A DNA stretch of 64,000 nucleotides from Rhizobium subbaraonis (GTDB taxonomy: Bacteria > Pseudomonadota > Alphaproteobacteria > Rhizobiales > Rhizobiaceae): positions 233,484 through 297,483 of the forward strand of contig NZ_OBQD01000008.1 in the NCBI RefSeq assembly GCF_900220975.1, given 5' to 3'. The translations under genes were made by a program, and so were the position numbers. Every line of letters starts with the position of its first letter. Position 1 is the first letter of the stretch. This document shows, piece after piece, positions 17,399 to 26,623 of the stretch. The notes beneath the pieces are model-generated. The model made no database searches and was not told where the DNA came from. It saw nothing but the letters and a program-made list of their open reading frames with translations.

Positions 17399-20218
17399 CT
17401 AGAAGGCTCTTGCCCGATTGACCGTCTCGACAACTCCGGCCTCGCCCGCTTGTTGTCGATGAGGTGCCGCCGGAGGTGACTGCTGAGTGTGACGGCACTC
17501 AGGAAATTGATTGCAGCCGTAAAAGGTGGTGTCGTTGCGACCTTTGCGCTCAACCAATTCCCCGACCAGGCAACTGGGACACTGGTCGAGTTCCTTCCCC
17601 TCTATGGTTTCAAACCGGACCTCATTGCCGGCGATTTCGCAAAGCTCGCGAATGTAGCGTGAGGGCTTGCGCCTATTGCAGAGGATGAACGTCCCTCTGC
17701 TGGCGCGGGTAAGCGCGACATAGAAGAGTCGGCGCTCCTCCGCGTAGGCGAACGTCTCCGGGCGCGGGATAACGAGATTGAGCAGCTCGTCATCTTCGAT
17801 GCGGCTGGGAACGCCGTAGTCGCCCTCGCTGACATCAAGCAGGATCGTGTAATCTGCCTCAAGGCCCTTGGAGCGATGAAACGACATGCCGGCAACCTCG
17901 ATCGCCGAAAATTCGGGGGGCTGACCGTGAAATGGATCCAACAGGTTGTAACGCCACAAGACCAGCACCTTCAGCTTTTGCCCGGTCTCACGCCGCCACT
18001 GGCTCGAAATGCCATCAAGAAAGGTGTTCAGGCGATCGAGCAGTTGGAAACAGGCTTTCGGGAAGCTTGGCTTTCGCCACTCCACGCTGACCGGAATGAC
18101 CCGGATTGATCGCGGTATGGAGGCGCGCGTCGACCGCACTGTCTTCCTGATCTGGTCTGGATTGCGCTGAACGAAGCCCGCAGCAGTGTCGGCGAGCAGC
18201 TGGTTGCAGCGGTAGGTCTGTTCGAGCCGCCCTTGCCAGCAGGCGCCAAAGTTCGCCTCGAACTGGGTGAAGATCGTAATGTCCGACCCGGCGAAGCGGT
18301 AGATCGACTGCCAATCGTCTCCGACAGCAAAAACCTTGGTGAAGGGCTTCTGGTGTTTGAGCGCTTTGATCAGATTGGCCCTCGGGTCCGAAATATCCTG
18401 AAACTCATCCACCAGGACCAGTGAATACGGGCTCTGATAGCGACCCGTCTCGACGAGGCGCACTGCGTCGCCGATCATCGAATCGAAGTCGATACGCTTC
18501 GCCTCGTCGAGCTTGCGTGAATAGGCTTCGGTGATCAGCCAGACAGCACGCGCGAAATGCTGCGCGCGGGGTTTGTCATGCAGGGACTTGGCCCGCTCGA
18601 GCAGCATCTCCAGCGTAAGCTGGCTAGCCCGGATATGCTTGATGCACACGCCGATCAGCTTCTGGTAGTGCGTGATCACCACCGGCTCGACCGCCTTGAG
18701 GATCTCGTCGACACTTTTCTCGGTCAGCGGAATTTCGCGTTTTGTCAGCTGTGCCTCGAGATGCGGCAACAGCGTCCCATCGCGCGCCTGTGCTGAGGTC
18801 GTCTCGAAGAAATCCAACTCTTCGCGCTTGTATCCGGCGCGTTTACCCTTGGTGTGCTCGGCGTAGTTCACAAAAGGCGACGAACCATCCGCGTTAATCG
18901 CGAAATGCTCATGGAATGTGTCGGTCAGCGGGTAATGGAAGTCAGGCTGAACAAAGCGCTCGCTCCCATCCTCCTCTTTGAATGAGATCTGCTTTTCATA
19001 CTCGAACTCGACAGAGTGGACCCACAACCAGTTCGCGATCCGTTGCTCCTGAAGGGATTTCACATACACGTCTGCAAGTGTGCCGATGGTGCTACCGCCC
19101 TTGTCGTTGCGATCGGCGATGTAGCGATTGTAGTCCGCCTCCGAGTCAAAGACCTCCGCCGGAATGTCGGCCTTGGGCAAAATGGAGAGAAGGTCGATCC
19201 ACAGGCGGCGAAACTCTTCATCAACCTCCATCAGCTCGCGTATGATCTTGTCAATCACACGGGCTTCGCCGGCGGGATGCTCGACCCAGTTGGCAAGCTG
19301 AGGTGGGCGGCCTTCCGTCTCTTCGATGATCCCTCGGCCGAGCGCGTGAAAAGTCGTCACCCGGCACTCCAACGCCTCCTCATCTACGTTCAGTTGCCTG
19401 GCGATCCGTTCCTTCAGCTCATCGGCTGCGCTCTTATTGAATGCCAGAACAAGAATTTCGCTCGGATGGTAGAGCTCCTTTTCGAGGACATAGGCGACTT
19501 TCCCGACCATGGTTGCGGACTTGCCTGAGCCAGCCGATGCGACGAGCAGGTTGTTGTCTTCGAGACGGATGCAGGCCTCCCGCTGCTCTTGGGAAAGCGA
19601 AAATCCGCCAAGGTTGGCGAAGAATTTCTCGAACTTCTGCATCTCGTGAACAACGAAACTTTCGTTGTAGCGACTGCGGACAGCCGGGTCGGTGAGCATG
19701 GCAAATGAGGTTGGCAGATAGCCTCTTAGTGTGCCGGGGATCAGAGCTGCATCAAACAACGGGTGCGCCAATGCCAGTGACGCCTTTCCCGGGACGCTCG
19801 CGATCGCCCGGCTAACGTCCGCATGAGCAAGATATTGCCTGTTGCTGTCGGTGATCGCGCGAATCTTGCTGTCGACCTCGCGCAGGCGTTCCTTGTCGGA
19901 GTCGATAAGGTTCGCGAGGTGCAGATTCACGAAAGCCAGCAAGTCGTCGCATAAAGTTTGAGCCGCTTTGGCCGTCAGGCCGGACAGAGCATCAATACGG
20001 CCCTTCGACCGGATCTCGACCGTGTGCCAAAGGAGAGCCTTGGTTGACGAAATAGACGAGATCTCAAGACACTGGATTTCGTCTTCGTGTGTTGATTTCA
20101 GGCTAATCCGGTCCTGAGAAGATGAGCTGAGAACCAGTTTCCATTTCTCTGACAGGAAAAGACGCGCCCAAAGGCTGGGCCGGTATGTGCGGGATCGACC
20201 AAATATTGGCGGTTTCAT
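17399..20218 (-). CDS. Helicase IV-like UvrD/Rep helicase with nuclease-like insert and zinc finger
   Basis: A 939-residue superfamily 1 helicase. The N-terminal ~200 residues resemble the extension of HelD-type helicases. Walker A is AGSGKS (229-234); later motifs are LVDEFQD, VGDDWQSIYRFAGSDI and VALTRA. Between them, about 391-475, lies a pattern E..IANWL / PDF (Asp426) / EHF / K like the PD-(D/E)XK-type insert of helicase IV. The C terminus has a topoisomerase-type zinc finger, CPSC and GCNQFPEC. ATP-dependent DNA unwinding is established for the family; nuclease activity is inference. It is the first ICE gene, running toward the att core, and may be repair or defence cargo. Confidence 0.85.
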   Translation of the reverse strand: MKPPIFGRSRTYRPSLWARLFLSEKWKLVLSSSSQDRISLKSTHEDEIQCLEISSISSTKALLWHTVEIRSKGRIDALSGLTAKAAQTLCDDLLAFVNLHLANLIDSDKERLREVDSKIRAITDSNRQYLAHADVSRAIASVPGKASLALAHPLFDAALIPGTLRGYLPTSFAMLTDPAVRSRYNESFVVHEMQKFEKFFANLGGFSLSQEQREACIRLEDNNLLVASAGSGKSATMVGKVAYVLEKELYHPSEILVLAFNKSAADELKERIARQLNVDEEALECRVTTFHALGRGIIEETEGRPPQLANWVEHPAGEARVIDKIIRELMEVDEEFRRLWIDLLSILPKADIPAEVFDSEADYNRYIADRNDKGGSTIGTLADVYVKSLQEQRIANWLWVHSVEFEYEKQISFKEEDGSERFVQPDFHYPLTDTFHEHFAINADGSSPFVNYAEHTKGKRAGYKREELDFFETTSAQARDGTLLPHLEAQLTKREIPLTEKSVDEILKAVEPVVITHYQKLIGVCIKHIRASQLTLEMLLERAKSLHDKPRAQHFARAVWLITEAYSRKLDEAKRIDFDSMIGDAVRLVETGRYQSPYSLVLVDEFQDISDPRANLIKALKHQKPFTKVFAVGDDWQSIYRFAGSDITIFTQFEANFGACWQGRLEQTYRCNQLLADTAAGFVQRNPDQIRKTVRSTRASIPRSIRVIPVSVEWRKPSFPKACFQLLDRLNTFLDGISSQWRRETGQKLKVLVLWRYNLLDPFHGQPPEFSAIEVAGMSFHRSKGLEADYTILLDVSEGDYGVPSRIEDDELLNLVIPRPETFAYAEERRLFYVALTRASRGTFILCNRRKPSRYIRELCEIAGNEVRFETIEGKELDQCPSCLVGELVERKGRNDTTFYGCNQFPECRHTQQSPPAAPHRQQAGEAGVVETVNRARAF

Positions 20219-20311
20219 CGAGCCGCCCGGCCTGTGGTTGCGGCGTTCCACAGAAATCGGGGATTTTCATCCCTTTCGATGTCGCTCATCTCCCCCCGAT
20301 CCCCCAGTTTC

Positions 20312-21328
20312 TTATTTGGCCGTGCTGTTCGCGCGCGCGGCTATATCGGCGCACCGCGCCATGAGCGCCTCGAACGGCTCCGCGTCGTCGAAGAGCAACC
20401 CATCCTCGACCATGCGGGCATAGTCATCCTCCAGCGCCTTCGCGCCATCGCCAGCCGGAACGAGTTGCAGGCCGCCATTGACGGCTGCCCCGTAATCAAT
20501 CGGCGAGCGATCAGCCGCTTTCTCCGCAAAGAACATCGACTTGTGGCGAGCGACCGCGTTCGCCAGATCGCGATCCGCGAAGGCAGCGTCCGCAAGACCG
20601 GCTTCATCGAGCCGGGCGACATCATGCCAATGCCGGGCGAAGCGGTCCCCACGCAGCCGGTCCTGGTGGCAGAAAACATGGATGGCGGTCGCCTTCTCCC
20701 AGAACGTCCGCTCGGCGTGCATGACGCGCGGACGCGCTGTCGGGAATATCAGGCCATCGATCAGGCCAGAGGCATCGCAGACAACATCGCGCAAACTGGC
20801 CGGCTCGCCCGTCGACCGCGCGCCGAACTCCAGCATGACACTGGGGGCGACATAGCCCGATCCGACTGCGGTCGGTTCGTAGTCGATAAAGAGCCGATCA
20901 CCTTCGACGCGGATCGTCGCCGCCAGACCTTCCGTGGCCAGGGCGTCGGCGACTACCGGCTGCACGACAGCGCCAACCCATTCCGGTAGCCGGCGACGAA
21001 CCTCGCTGGACCAGCGCTTTTCCTCGCTTCGCGTTTTCGGCAGGCCCTCGCCATTGTCCCCGACCAGGTCGGGCGCGATGGCCCGAATGTCGTAGGTCAG
21101 ATCCACATCCTCCGAAAACCGATGGATGACCTGATAGGCTTTCGACAGCGATGTGCCGCCCTTGAACACCAGATGCTCACCAAGCGGCGCCGTGTAGAGC
21201 ATGCTCAACGCCCACACCACCCAGACGTCCTTTTCGAGCAGATGCGCGGGCCGCCCCGAACGATCCGCCGCGACGCCAAGGGCGTCGCGGCGATCCTGAG
21301 CCGAGAGGAGCAGGAAGGTTTCAGCCAT
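20312..21328 (-). CDS. abiEii: AbiEii/AbiGii-type nucleotidyltransferase toxin
   Basis: Toxin of the type IV toxin-antitoxin abortive infection system AbiE. It is a DNA-polymerase-beta-like nucleotidyltransferase with the signature FKGGTSLSKAYQ (55-66) followed by the DVD acidic pair at 74-76, preceded by EKD at 32-34. The family modifies the tRNA acceptor end or other RNA and arrests growth. The start MAETFLLLSAQ overlaps the antitoxin gene by 8 bases, as usual for AbiE operons. All key residues are present, so it should be active. Confidence 0.9.
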   Translation of the reverse strand: MAETFLLLSAQDRRDALGVAADRSGRPAHLLEKDVWVVWALSMLYTAPLGEHLVFKGGTSLSKAYQVIHRFSEDVDLTYDIRAIAPDLVGDNGEGLPKTRSEEKRWSSEVRRRLPEWVGAVVQPVVADALATEGLAATIRVEGDRLFIDYEPTAVGSGYVAPSVMLEFGARSTGEPASLRDVVCDASGLIDGLIFPTARPRVMHAERTFWEKATAIHVFCHQDRLRGDRFARHWHDVARLDEAGLADAAFADRDLANAVARHKSMFFAEKAADRSPIDYGAAVNGGLQLVPAGDGAKALEDDYARMVEDGLLFDDAEPFEALMARCADIAARANSTAK

Positions 21329-21914
21329 AGGCCGCCTTCCCGACACTCTGCGCCAGCCATGTCGGAAGCTGCGGCGCGGCCGCCACCAATTCGCCAAAGG
21401 CGCCGGGCGGCAGCTTTCGCTTCAATGTCCTGAGCGCAGTTTCGGCTTTCTCCGGGCCGAGCCAGGCCAAGGCCCGGACGGCCTCTCCCGCCGGCCGGTT
21501 GGCCAGAGCCAATTGCCAGCGCGGGGCATGGCGCAATTCCACGACCTGCTTGCCGAGATTCATCTTCCGGCTGCGCCCGGAAGTTAGATAGACCGAGCGA
21601 ACCGGCACCTGCGTCGTCAGGCCAAGCGCGTTTGCGGCCGCCACACCGTTCGAGACAATGGTCTCGCCACGCTGGCTGGCAAGGGCCTCCACAGCCTGTT
21701 CGACCGACGGCGCGCGCGTCCCGAACCGACTGGCGACGGGACGGAGATAGACACCGCGCCCAGCCCGGATGAGTTGTTCGCGCTCGGCCAGACGCGACAA
21801 GGCCTGGTCTACCGCGGCGCGATTGCCGAGATGGAGCAGCCCCTTAGCGGACACAGAAGCGCCCTCGGGCAAACCCGCCATATGCGACAGAATCTGTTCG
21901 GTCAGCCGTGTCAT
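21321..21914 (-). CDS. abiEi: AbiEi antitoxin / transcriptional repressor
   Basis: A 197-residue partner of the downstream toxin. The N-terminal winged helix-turn-helix (about 1-75, with LSRLAEREQLIRAGRGVYL) is the AbiEi_4-type DNA-binding domain; the C-terminal part is the DUF6088-like antitoxin domain. It is known in this family to bind inverted repeats in its own promoter and to block toxin action without contacting it directly. The ribosome-binding site is AGGAGAAAG. Transcription starts from the repeat-flanked promoter just upstream. Confidence 0.88.
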   Translation of the reverse strand: MTRLTEQILSHMAGLPEGASVSAKGLLHLGNRAAVDQALSRLAEREQLIRAGRGVYLRPVASRFGTRAPSVEQAVEALASQRGETIVSNGVAAANALGLTTQVPVRSVYLTSGRSRKMNLGKQVVELRHAPRWQLALANRPAGEAVRALAWLGPEKAETALRTLKRKLPPGAFGELVAAAPQLPTWLAQSVGKAAYG

Positions 21915-21924
21915 CGTCTTTCTC

Positions 21925-21961
21925 CTGTCAGGAACATACGCAGTTTTCTGACAGTTTTCAA
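21925..21961 (-). promoter_or_regulatory. abiE promoter with inverted-repeat operator
   Basis: Reading leftward: -35 TTGAAA (21956-21961), 17 bases, -10 TATGTT (21933-21938). CTGTCAG (21925-21931) and CTGACAG (21948-21954) form a perfect 7-base inverted repeat with a 16-base spacer that brackets the -10 box. AbiEi proteins repress by binding such repeats, so this is a probable autoregulatory operator. Confidence 0.65.
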
Positions 21962-22072
21962 GGAAACACATCCGGGACGGAAAGCTGGGACAAGGGGAAA
22001 GCCTTCCCCTGCGGTCGAGCGTTGGGTCTCGCCCGACCCCTTCTGCGGGGAGATCCCCGCAACGCCCCCCAT

Positions 22073-22153
22073 AGAGTGAGAGTGCGGACGGGTTTCCCGT
22101 GACGGGTCGAGGGCTGGAGAAGAGGTCTCCGGCGCCCGTCGCGGAGATCCGCG
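22073..22153 (+). promoter_or_regulatory. Structured leader A upstream of ardC
   Basis: Begins with AGAGTGAGAG (22073-22082), followed by a hairpin ACGGG-TTT-CCCGT (22088-22100), an outer stem GACGGG (22101-22106) with CCCGTC (22135-22140) enclosing GGAGA/TCTCC, and GCGG-AGAT-CCGC touching the start codon. The same 10-mer and outer stem recur upstream of parB and of the methyltransferase/helicase gene. It is probably a transcribed regulatory leader or a protein-binding site. Confidence 0.6.
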
Positions 22154-23104
22154 ATGTTCAGGAAAAACCACAGTTCCCGTGCCGGCTCAGGCCGGACGAG
22201 CCTCTATGACGACATCACCGACAAGATCATCGCTGAGCTTGAGGCGGGCCGTGCTCCCTGGGTCCAGCCATGGGGCTCGGCCGCGGCCAAGGCGCCGCTC
22301 GCCATGCCCCGCAACGCTGCGACCGGACGGCACTATTCCGGCATCAACGTGCTCATCCTCTGGGGGGCGGTGATCCAGCACGGCTTCCCCGACCAGAGTT
22401 GGCTCACCTTCCGCCAGGCGCTGTCGCTGGGCGGCAATGTCCGCAAAGGCGAGCACGGCACGACCGTCGTCTATGCCGACCGCTTCACGCCGGAGGACGA
22501 GAAGCGCCGAGCCCGCGAGACTGGTGAGGACGCCGCCGCGATTCCGTTCCTCAAGCGCTTCACCGTCTTCAACGCCGCGCAATGCGACGGCCTGCCGGAC
22601 GACATCGCCGCCATCGCTCCACCGCCACCGCCTGGCCTCATCGAGCCGCGCGTCGAGGCTCTGATCGAAGCGACGGGCATCGATTTCCGCATCGGCGGCG
22701 ATCGCGCCTTCTATGTGCCCGCGCACGACTATGTGCAGGTGCCGCCACCGCAGGCCTATTTCGAGCCGATCAACTGGCACCGCACGGCCCTGCACGAACT
22801 TGGGCACGCCAGCGGCCATGCCTCCCGGCTCGGTCGCGATCTGACCGGCGGTTTCGGCACGAAGAAATACGCCTTCGAGGAGTTGGTGGCCGAGATCAAC
22901 GCGGCCTTCTGCTGCGCGTCTCTCGGCATCGTACCGACCGTCCGCCATGCCGACTATATCGGCGCCTGGCTGGAGGTGCTGCGCGAGGACAATCGTGCCA
23001 TCGTCCGCGCCGCCTCCCAGGCCAGCAAGGCGGCCGATTGGCTGCTCGGCTTCCTGCCCGACGCCGATGTCGGCACGGCCGGCCACGGACGGGAAGCGGC
23101 GTGA
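22154..23104 (+). CDS. ardC: ArdC-like antirestriction protein (ssDNA-binding zincin)
   Basis: A 316-residue protein with an N-terminal ArdC domain (about 15-130, binding single-stranded DNA) and a C-terminal zincin-like metallopeptidase with the HELGH zinc motif (His214, Glu215, His218) and a downstream Glu in the EELVAEINAAF segment. Such proteins protect incoming single-stranded DNA from host restriction during conjugation. It is expressed behind structured leader A, fitting an early-transfer role (inference). All catalytic residues are intact. Confidence 0.9.
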   Translation: MFRKNHSSRAGSGRTSLYDDITDKIIAELEAGRAPWVQPWGSAAAKAPLAMPRNAATGRHYSGINVLILWGAVIQHGFPDQSWLTFRQALSLGGNVRKGEHGTTVVYADRFTPEDEKRRARETGEDAAAIPFLKRFTVFNAAQCDGLPDDIAAIAPPPPPGLIEPRVEALIEATGIDFRIGGDRAFYVPAHDYVQVPPPQAYFEPINWHRTALHELGHASGHASRLGRDLTGGFGTKKYAFEELVAEINAAFCCASLGIVPTVRHADYIGAWLEVLREDNRAIVRAASQASKAADWLLGFLPDADVGTAGHGREAA

Positions 23105-23219
23105 TGGACACACATGGTGAAATCGGCCCACGCAAGGCTTAACAGTCCATTACTGACCTTGCTGTAGACTTCCCCCAGCCTTTGCAGGCAACAGGACGCA
23201 GTGGGATTCGTAACTCGTG

Positions 23220-23720
23220 ATGGAAAACACCTTGGGGCCAGATAACGCCATATGGGATGATGGTGAATGGGTGAGCTGGGACGAAATCAATCAGCAGATT
23301 CAATATAAAGAGTGGCGTGCGCGCTATCCGAATGCGGACCTGTCGCTTGTATCGGTCTTTGAGTCGTTGATCGGCACCGCCGAGGAATACTACCATCTCA
23401 CCGGCAGACACCTGCAAGTATATGGTGATATTGGCGAGCTGTATGGTGCGATCACCCATGGCATCAAGCTGCACCGCAATTACGCCAAAGGGTCCGATGG
23501 CCGTCTTGGCAATGACTTCGTTGAGGTGAAAACCATCACGCCATTCAAGAATTGCGATGTTGTCGAGATCAATCTTGAGCGCAATTTCAGCAAAATCCTG
23601 ATCGTGAAGATCAACGCGGATTTTGAGGTGCGAGGCAAGTTGATCGACCGCAAAGCCCTCCCCAAAGGCAATGGAAGGGGGAAGCGGCTACGCATCGACT
23701 GGTCGCTGGTGGAAGCGTAG
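23220..23720 (+). CDS. Orphan protein with PD-(D/E)XK-like motif
   Basis: A 166-residue protein, less GC-rich than its neighbours, inserted between ardC and the parB leader. GDIGELYGAI followed by GNDFVEVKT gives an E...D-x-x-E-V-K spacing typical of PD-(D/E)XK nucleases, and resembles small DUF6998-like proteins. The start is ATG at 23220, directly after an in-frame GTG. Function is unknown; it is likely cargo acquired separately, possibly a restriction-like or repair nuclease (inference). Confidence 0.65.
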   Translation: MENTLGPDNAIWDDGEWVSWDEINQQIQYKEWRARYPNADLSLVSVFESLIGTAEEYYHLTGRHLQVYGDIGELYGAITHGIKLHRNYAKGSDGRLGNDFVEVKTITPFKNCDVVEINLERNFSKILIVKINADFEVRGKLIDRKALPKGNGRGKRLRIDWSLVEA

Positions 23721-23865
23721 CCGGCGATAGCAAGCCGCACTCCGACATGAATGGATTGTGTGTGGCCCGATTAATGGGAGACCTCGCGCGGCGTGACGAT
23801 CCGGAAAGGCGGGAAAGCGGGGCTCCGGCTGCACGCTTTTCCGCTTCTGCGGCGCTGCCCTTCTT

Positions 23866-23948
23866 AGAGTGAGAGGGCGGCGCTTCGCTTCGTGACGGGT
23901 TGGAGGTCGAGAGAGAGTCTCCCGGCCGCCCGTCGCGGAGTAACGAAC
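23866..23948 (+). promoter_or_regulatory. Structured leader B upstream of parB
   Basis: Second copy of the shared leader: AGAGTGAGAG (23866-23875), outer stem GACGGG (23894-23899) with CCCGTC (23929-23934), and GGTCGAGAGAGAG (23905-23917) in the loop side, 83 bases before the parB ATG counted from the first box. The intervening bases differ from leader A while the paired bases are retained. Confidence 0.6.
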
Positions 23949-26075
23949 ATGGCGACTGCCATCCAGAAGATTACCCTGTCGTCGGCGCGCGACATCCCCT
24001 TCAACAAGCTGGTGCTGAGCCAGTCCAACGTCCGCCGCGTCAAGGCCGGCGTCTCGATCGAGGAAATGGCCGAGTCCATCGCCCGGCGCGGCCTCATTCA
24101 GAGCCTTCATGTCCGTCCGGTCCTCGACGCCGATGGCGCAGAGACCGGAATTTTCGAGGTGCCGGCCGGCGGTCGCCGCTATCGCGCACTCGAACTGCTC
24201 GTGAAGCAGAAGCGTTTGGCCAAGACGGCGACGGTGCCCTGCGTCATCGGCGACGCCAACAGCGACATCCTCGTCGACGAAGTGTCGCTGGTCGAGAACA
24301 TGGAACGCGCACCGCTCCATCCGCTCGACCAGTTCCGCGCCTTTCAGGCCATGCGCGACAAGGGCATGACCGAGGAGGCCATCGCCGCCGCCTTCTTCGT
24401 CAGCGTCACCGTGGTAAAGCAGCGCCTGCGCCTCACCTCCGTCTCGCCGACCCTGCTCGAAATCTATGCCGATGACGGCATGACGCTCGAACAGCTCATG
24501 GCCTTCACCGTCAGCCCCGACCATGCCCGTCAGGAACAGGTCTGGGACGCGATCAAGGATAGCTGGCAGAAGGAGCCCTATCAGATCCGGCGGATGCTGA
24601 CCGAGACCGCGGTTCGCGCCTCGGACAAGCGGGCCATTTTCGTCGGTGTCGATGCCTACGAGGCCGCAGGCGGCATCGTACTGCGCGATCTGTTCCAGTC
24701 CGACGACGGCGGTTGGCTGCAAGACCCCGTCCTGCTCGACCGTATGGTGGCGGAGAAGCTGAAAGCCACCGCCGATCAGATCGCCGAGGAAGGCTGGAAG
24801 TGGATCGAGGTCGCGGTGAGCTTCCCCTATGGCCACGACCACGGCCTTCGTGAACTCACCGGCGTTGCAGTCGATCTGTCCGACGAGGAGCGTGCGACCC
24901 GCGAAGCGTTGCGCGAGGAATATGACCGGACCGAAGCGGAATATTCCGAGGCCGACGAGTTGCCAGACGTGATCGATCAACGTCTCGGCGAGATCGAGCA
25001 GGCTCTGGAGGCCTTCGAGAACCGCCCCGTCAGCTACGATCAGGCCGACATCGCAATTGCCGGCGCCTTCGTCAGCCTCGACGTCGACGGCTCGCTGTCG
25101 ATCGACCGCGGCTATGTCCGCGCCGAGGATGAGCCCCAGGCCGAGCCCGATGGCGAGGCGTCCGAGGGCGACCAGCCCGATACGCCGGCCGTCCAACGCG
25201 CGGTCATCACCATCGGTGGCAAGCCCGCCGAGCCCGAGGATGATGAGGAAGACGGCATCAAGCCGTTGCCCGAGCGTCTCGTGATCGAGTTGACCGCCCA
25301 TCGCACCCTGGCGCTTCGCAACGCGCTGGCGGAACATCCGCACGTCGCCATGACCATGTTGCTGCACAAGCTTCTGAGCGACACCTTCATCCACACCAAC
25401 CCGTCCGGTTGCCTCGAGGCCAATGTCCGCCACATCTTCTTCTCGGCCCAGTCCGAGGAATTGAAGGACAGCCCATCGGCGCAGGCGGTCAACGATCGCC
25501 ACGAGCGCTGGGGGGATCACATCCCCGCTGACGATGAGGCGCTCTGGGCCTGGCTGACCGATCTCGATGACGGCACGCGCCTGGAACTTCTGGCGCTTTG
25601 CGTCAGCTACGGCGTCAATGCGCTATTCGAACGTCCGAACCCCTATTCCGGCTCGGGCGTCAGCCAGCATGGCCTCGACGTGCGTCTGGCGCAGGCCGAC
25701 CGGCTCGCACGGGCTACGGGCATGGACATGGTGGCCGCAGGCTGGAAGCCCACGGTCAGCAACTATCTCGGCCGCGTGACCAAGCCCCGCATTCTCGAGG
25801 CCGTCCGCGAAGGCGCCGGCGAGCGGGCCGCGCAGCTCATCGACCACATGAAGAAGGGCGACATGGCCAAGGAAGCCGAACGCCTTCTGGCCGACAGTGG
25901 CTGGCTGCCCGAACCGCTGCGCCTCGCGTCCATCGATGGCGATCAGCCTGGTCCCGACGATCAGGCCGATCCAGGCGAGGACACCGCCTTGCCGGACTTC
26001 CTCACCGAGGGCGGCGAAGACGACGATACCGCCGACGACGAGGATGAGGTCCAGCACGCCGTCGCCGCCGAATAG
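23949..26075 (+). CDS. parB: ParB/RepB/Spo0J family partition protein, ICE type
   Basis: A 708-residue protein with an N-terminal ParB/sulfiredoxin-like domain (about 15-130; LSQSNVRR, AGGRRYRAL and the ENMERAPLHPLDQ arginine motif, equivalent to the CTP-binding GENxxR region) and a helix-turn-helix DNA-binding domain (about 140-200). The long C-terminal half, acidic near its end, is specific to these elements. It probably stabilises the element or acts as a regulator; parA is 14 kb away beside repA. The start MATAIQKITLSSA is set by homology. Confidence 0.9.
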   Translation: MATAIQKITLSSARDIPFNKLVLSQSNVRRVKAGVSIEEMAESIARRGLIQSLHVRPVLDADGAETGIFEVPAGGRRYRALELLVKQKRLAKTATVPCVIGDANSDILVDEVSLVENMERAPLHPLDQFRAFQAMRDKGMTEEAIAAAFFVSVTVVKQRLRLTSVSPTLLEIYADDGMTLEQLMAFTVSPDHARQEQVWDAIKDSWQKEPYQIRRMLTETAVRASDKRAIFVGVDAYEAAGGIVLRDLFQSDDGGWLQDPVLLDRMVAEKLKATADQIAEEGWKWIEVAVSFPYGHDHGLRELTGVAVDLSDEERATREALREEYDRTEAEYSEADELPDVIDQRLGEIEQALEAFENRPVSYDQADIAIAGAFVSLDVDGSLSIDRGYVRAEDEPQAEPDGEASEGDQPDTPAVQRAVITIGGKPAEPEDDEEDGIKPLPERLVIELTAHRTLALRNALAEHPHVAMTMLLHKLLSDTFIHTNPSGCLEANVRHIFFSAQSEELKDSPSAQAVNDRHERWGDHIPADDEALWAWLTDLDDGTRLELLALCVSYGVNALFERPNPYSGSGVSQHGLDVRLAQADRLARATGMDMVAAGWKPTVSNYLGRVTKPRILEAVREGAGERAAQLIDHMKKGDMAKEAERLLADSGWLPEPLRLASIDGDQPGPDDQADPGEDTALPDFLTEGGEDDDTADDEDEVQHAVAAE

Positions 26076-26206
26076 CGCGGATCGCGCGGGGCGGCTCCAT
26101 TCGTCCCGCGCATCTCACCCCGATCTTCCACACCGCTCGGCCCCACGGTCGACAGCCTGCGTGGCTGTGCCGTGCGGACCGAGCATTTCCGTTTCAGGAG
26201 CCCGTC

Positions 26207-26623
26207 ATGGCCGACTATTTCACCCATTTCTCATGCCTGCTCGATGTCGGCACGCCCGAGAACGCCGCCCGCGCGCTCAACCTCTATAACCGCCTGTCCG
26301 AGACCGGCGCATCGGAGGAACCGCCTTCCGAGGGCTTCCTCCTCTCGATCCAGCCCGAGCATGGCGGCACGCAGCTCTGGATGCACGACGACGTCACCGG
26401 CGATCCCGAGCGCCTGATCCAGTTCGTGAAGCGCTGTGCCGCAGAGTTCGGTCTGACCGGCCGCTGGGGGGTCCAATATGCCAACACCTGCTCGAAGCCC
26501 CGGCTCGACGGCTTCGGCGGCGGTGCGCATGTCCTCGATCTCGCCACCGGAGAGACCGTGGACTGGATCTACACCGATGGCTGGCTCGACCAGACCCTCT
26601 CCGACGAGGGAGGCCCGCTATGA
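26207..26623 (+). CDS. Conserved ICE protein of unknown function (138 aa)
   Basis: An acidic soluble protein of 138 residues with no recognised domain. It overlaps the next gene by four bases (ATGA), and the three genes 26207-27179 form a small operon ending at a strong terminator. Rhizobial and sphingomonad ICEs carry similar genes between parB and the methyltransferase/helicase (from memory). The ribosome-binding site is CAGGAG. Function unknown. Confidence 0.75.
   Translation: MADYFTHFSCLLDVGTPENAARALNLYNRLSETGASEEPPSEGFLLSIQPEHGGTQLWMHDDVTGDPERLIQFVKRCAAEFGLTGRWGVQYANTCSKPRLDGFGGGAHVLDLATGETVDWIYTDGWLDQTLSDEGGPL

Noticed and set aside
23688..25520. A 610-codon open frame on the minus strand opposite parB
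   Set aside because: It is antisense to a clear ParB gene, has no homology-like motifs, and is explained by GC-rich codon bias. The same applies to long antisense frames at 45377-46732 and 29060-30268.
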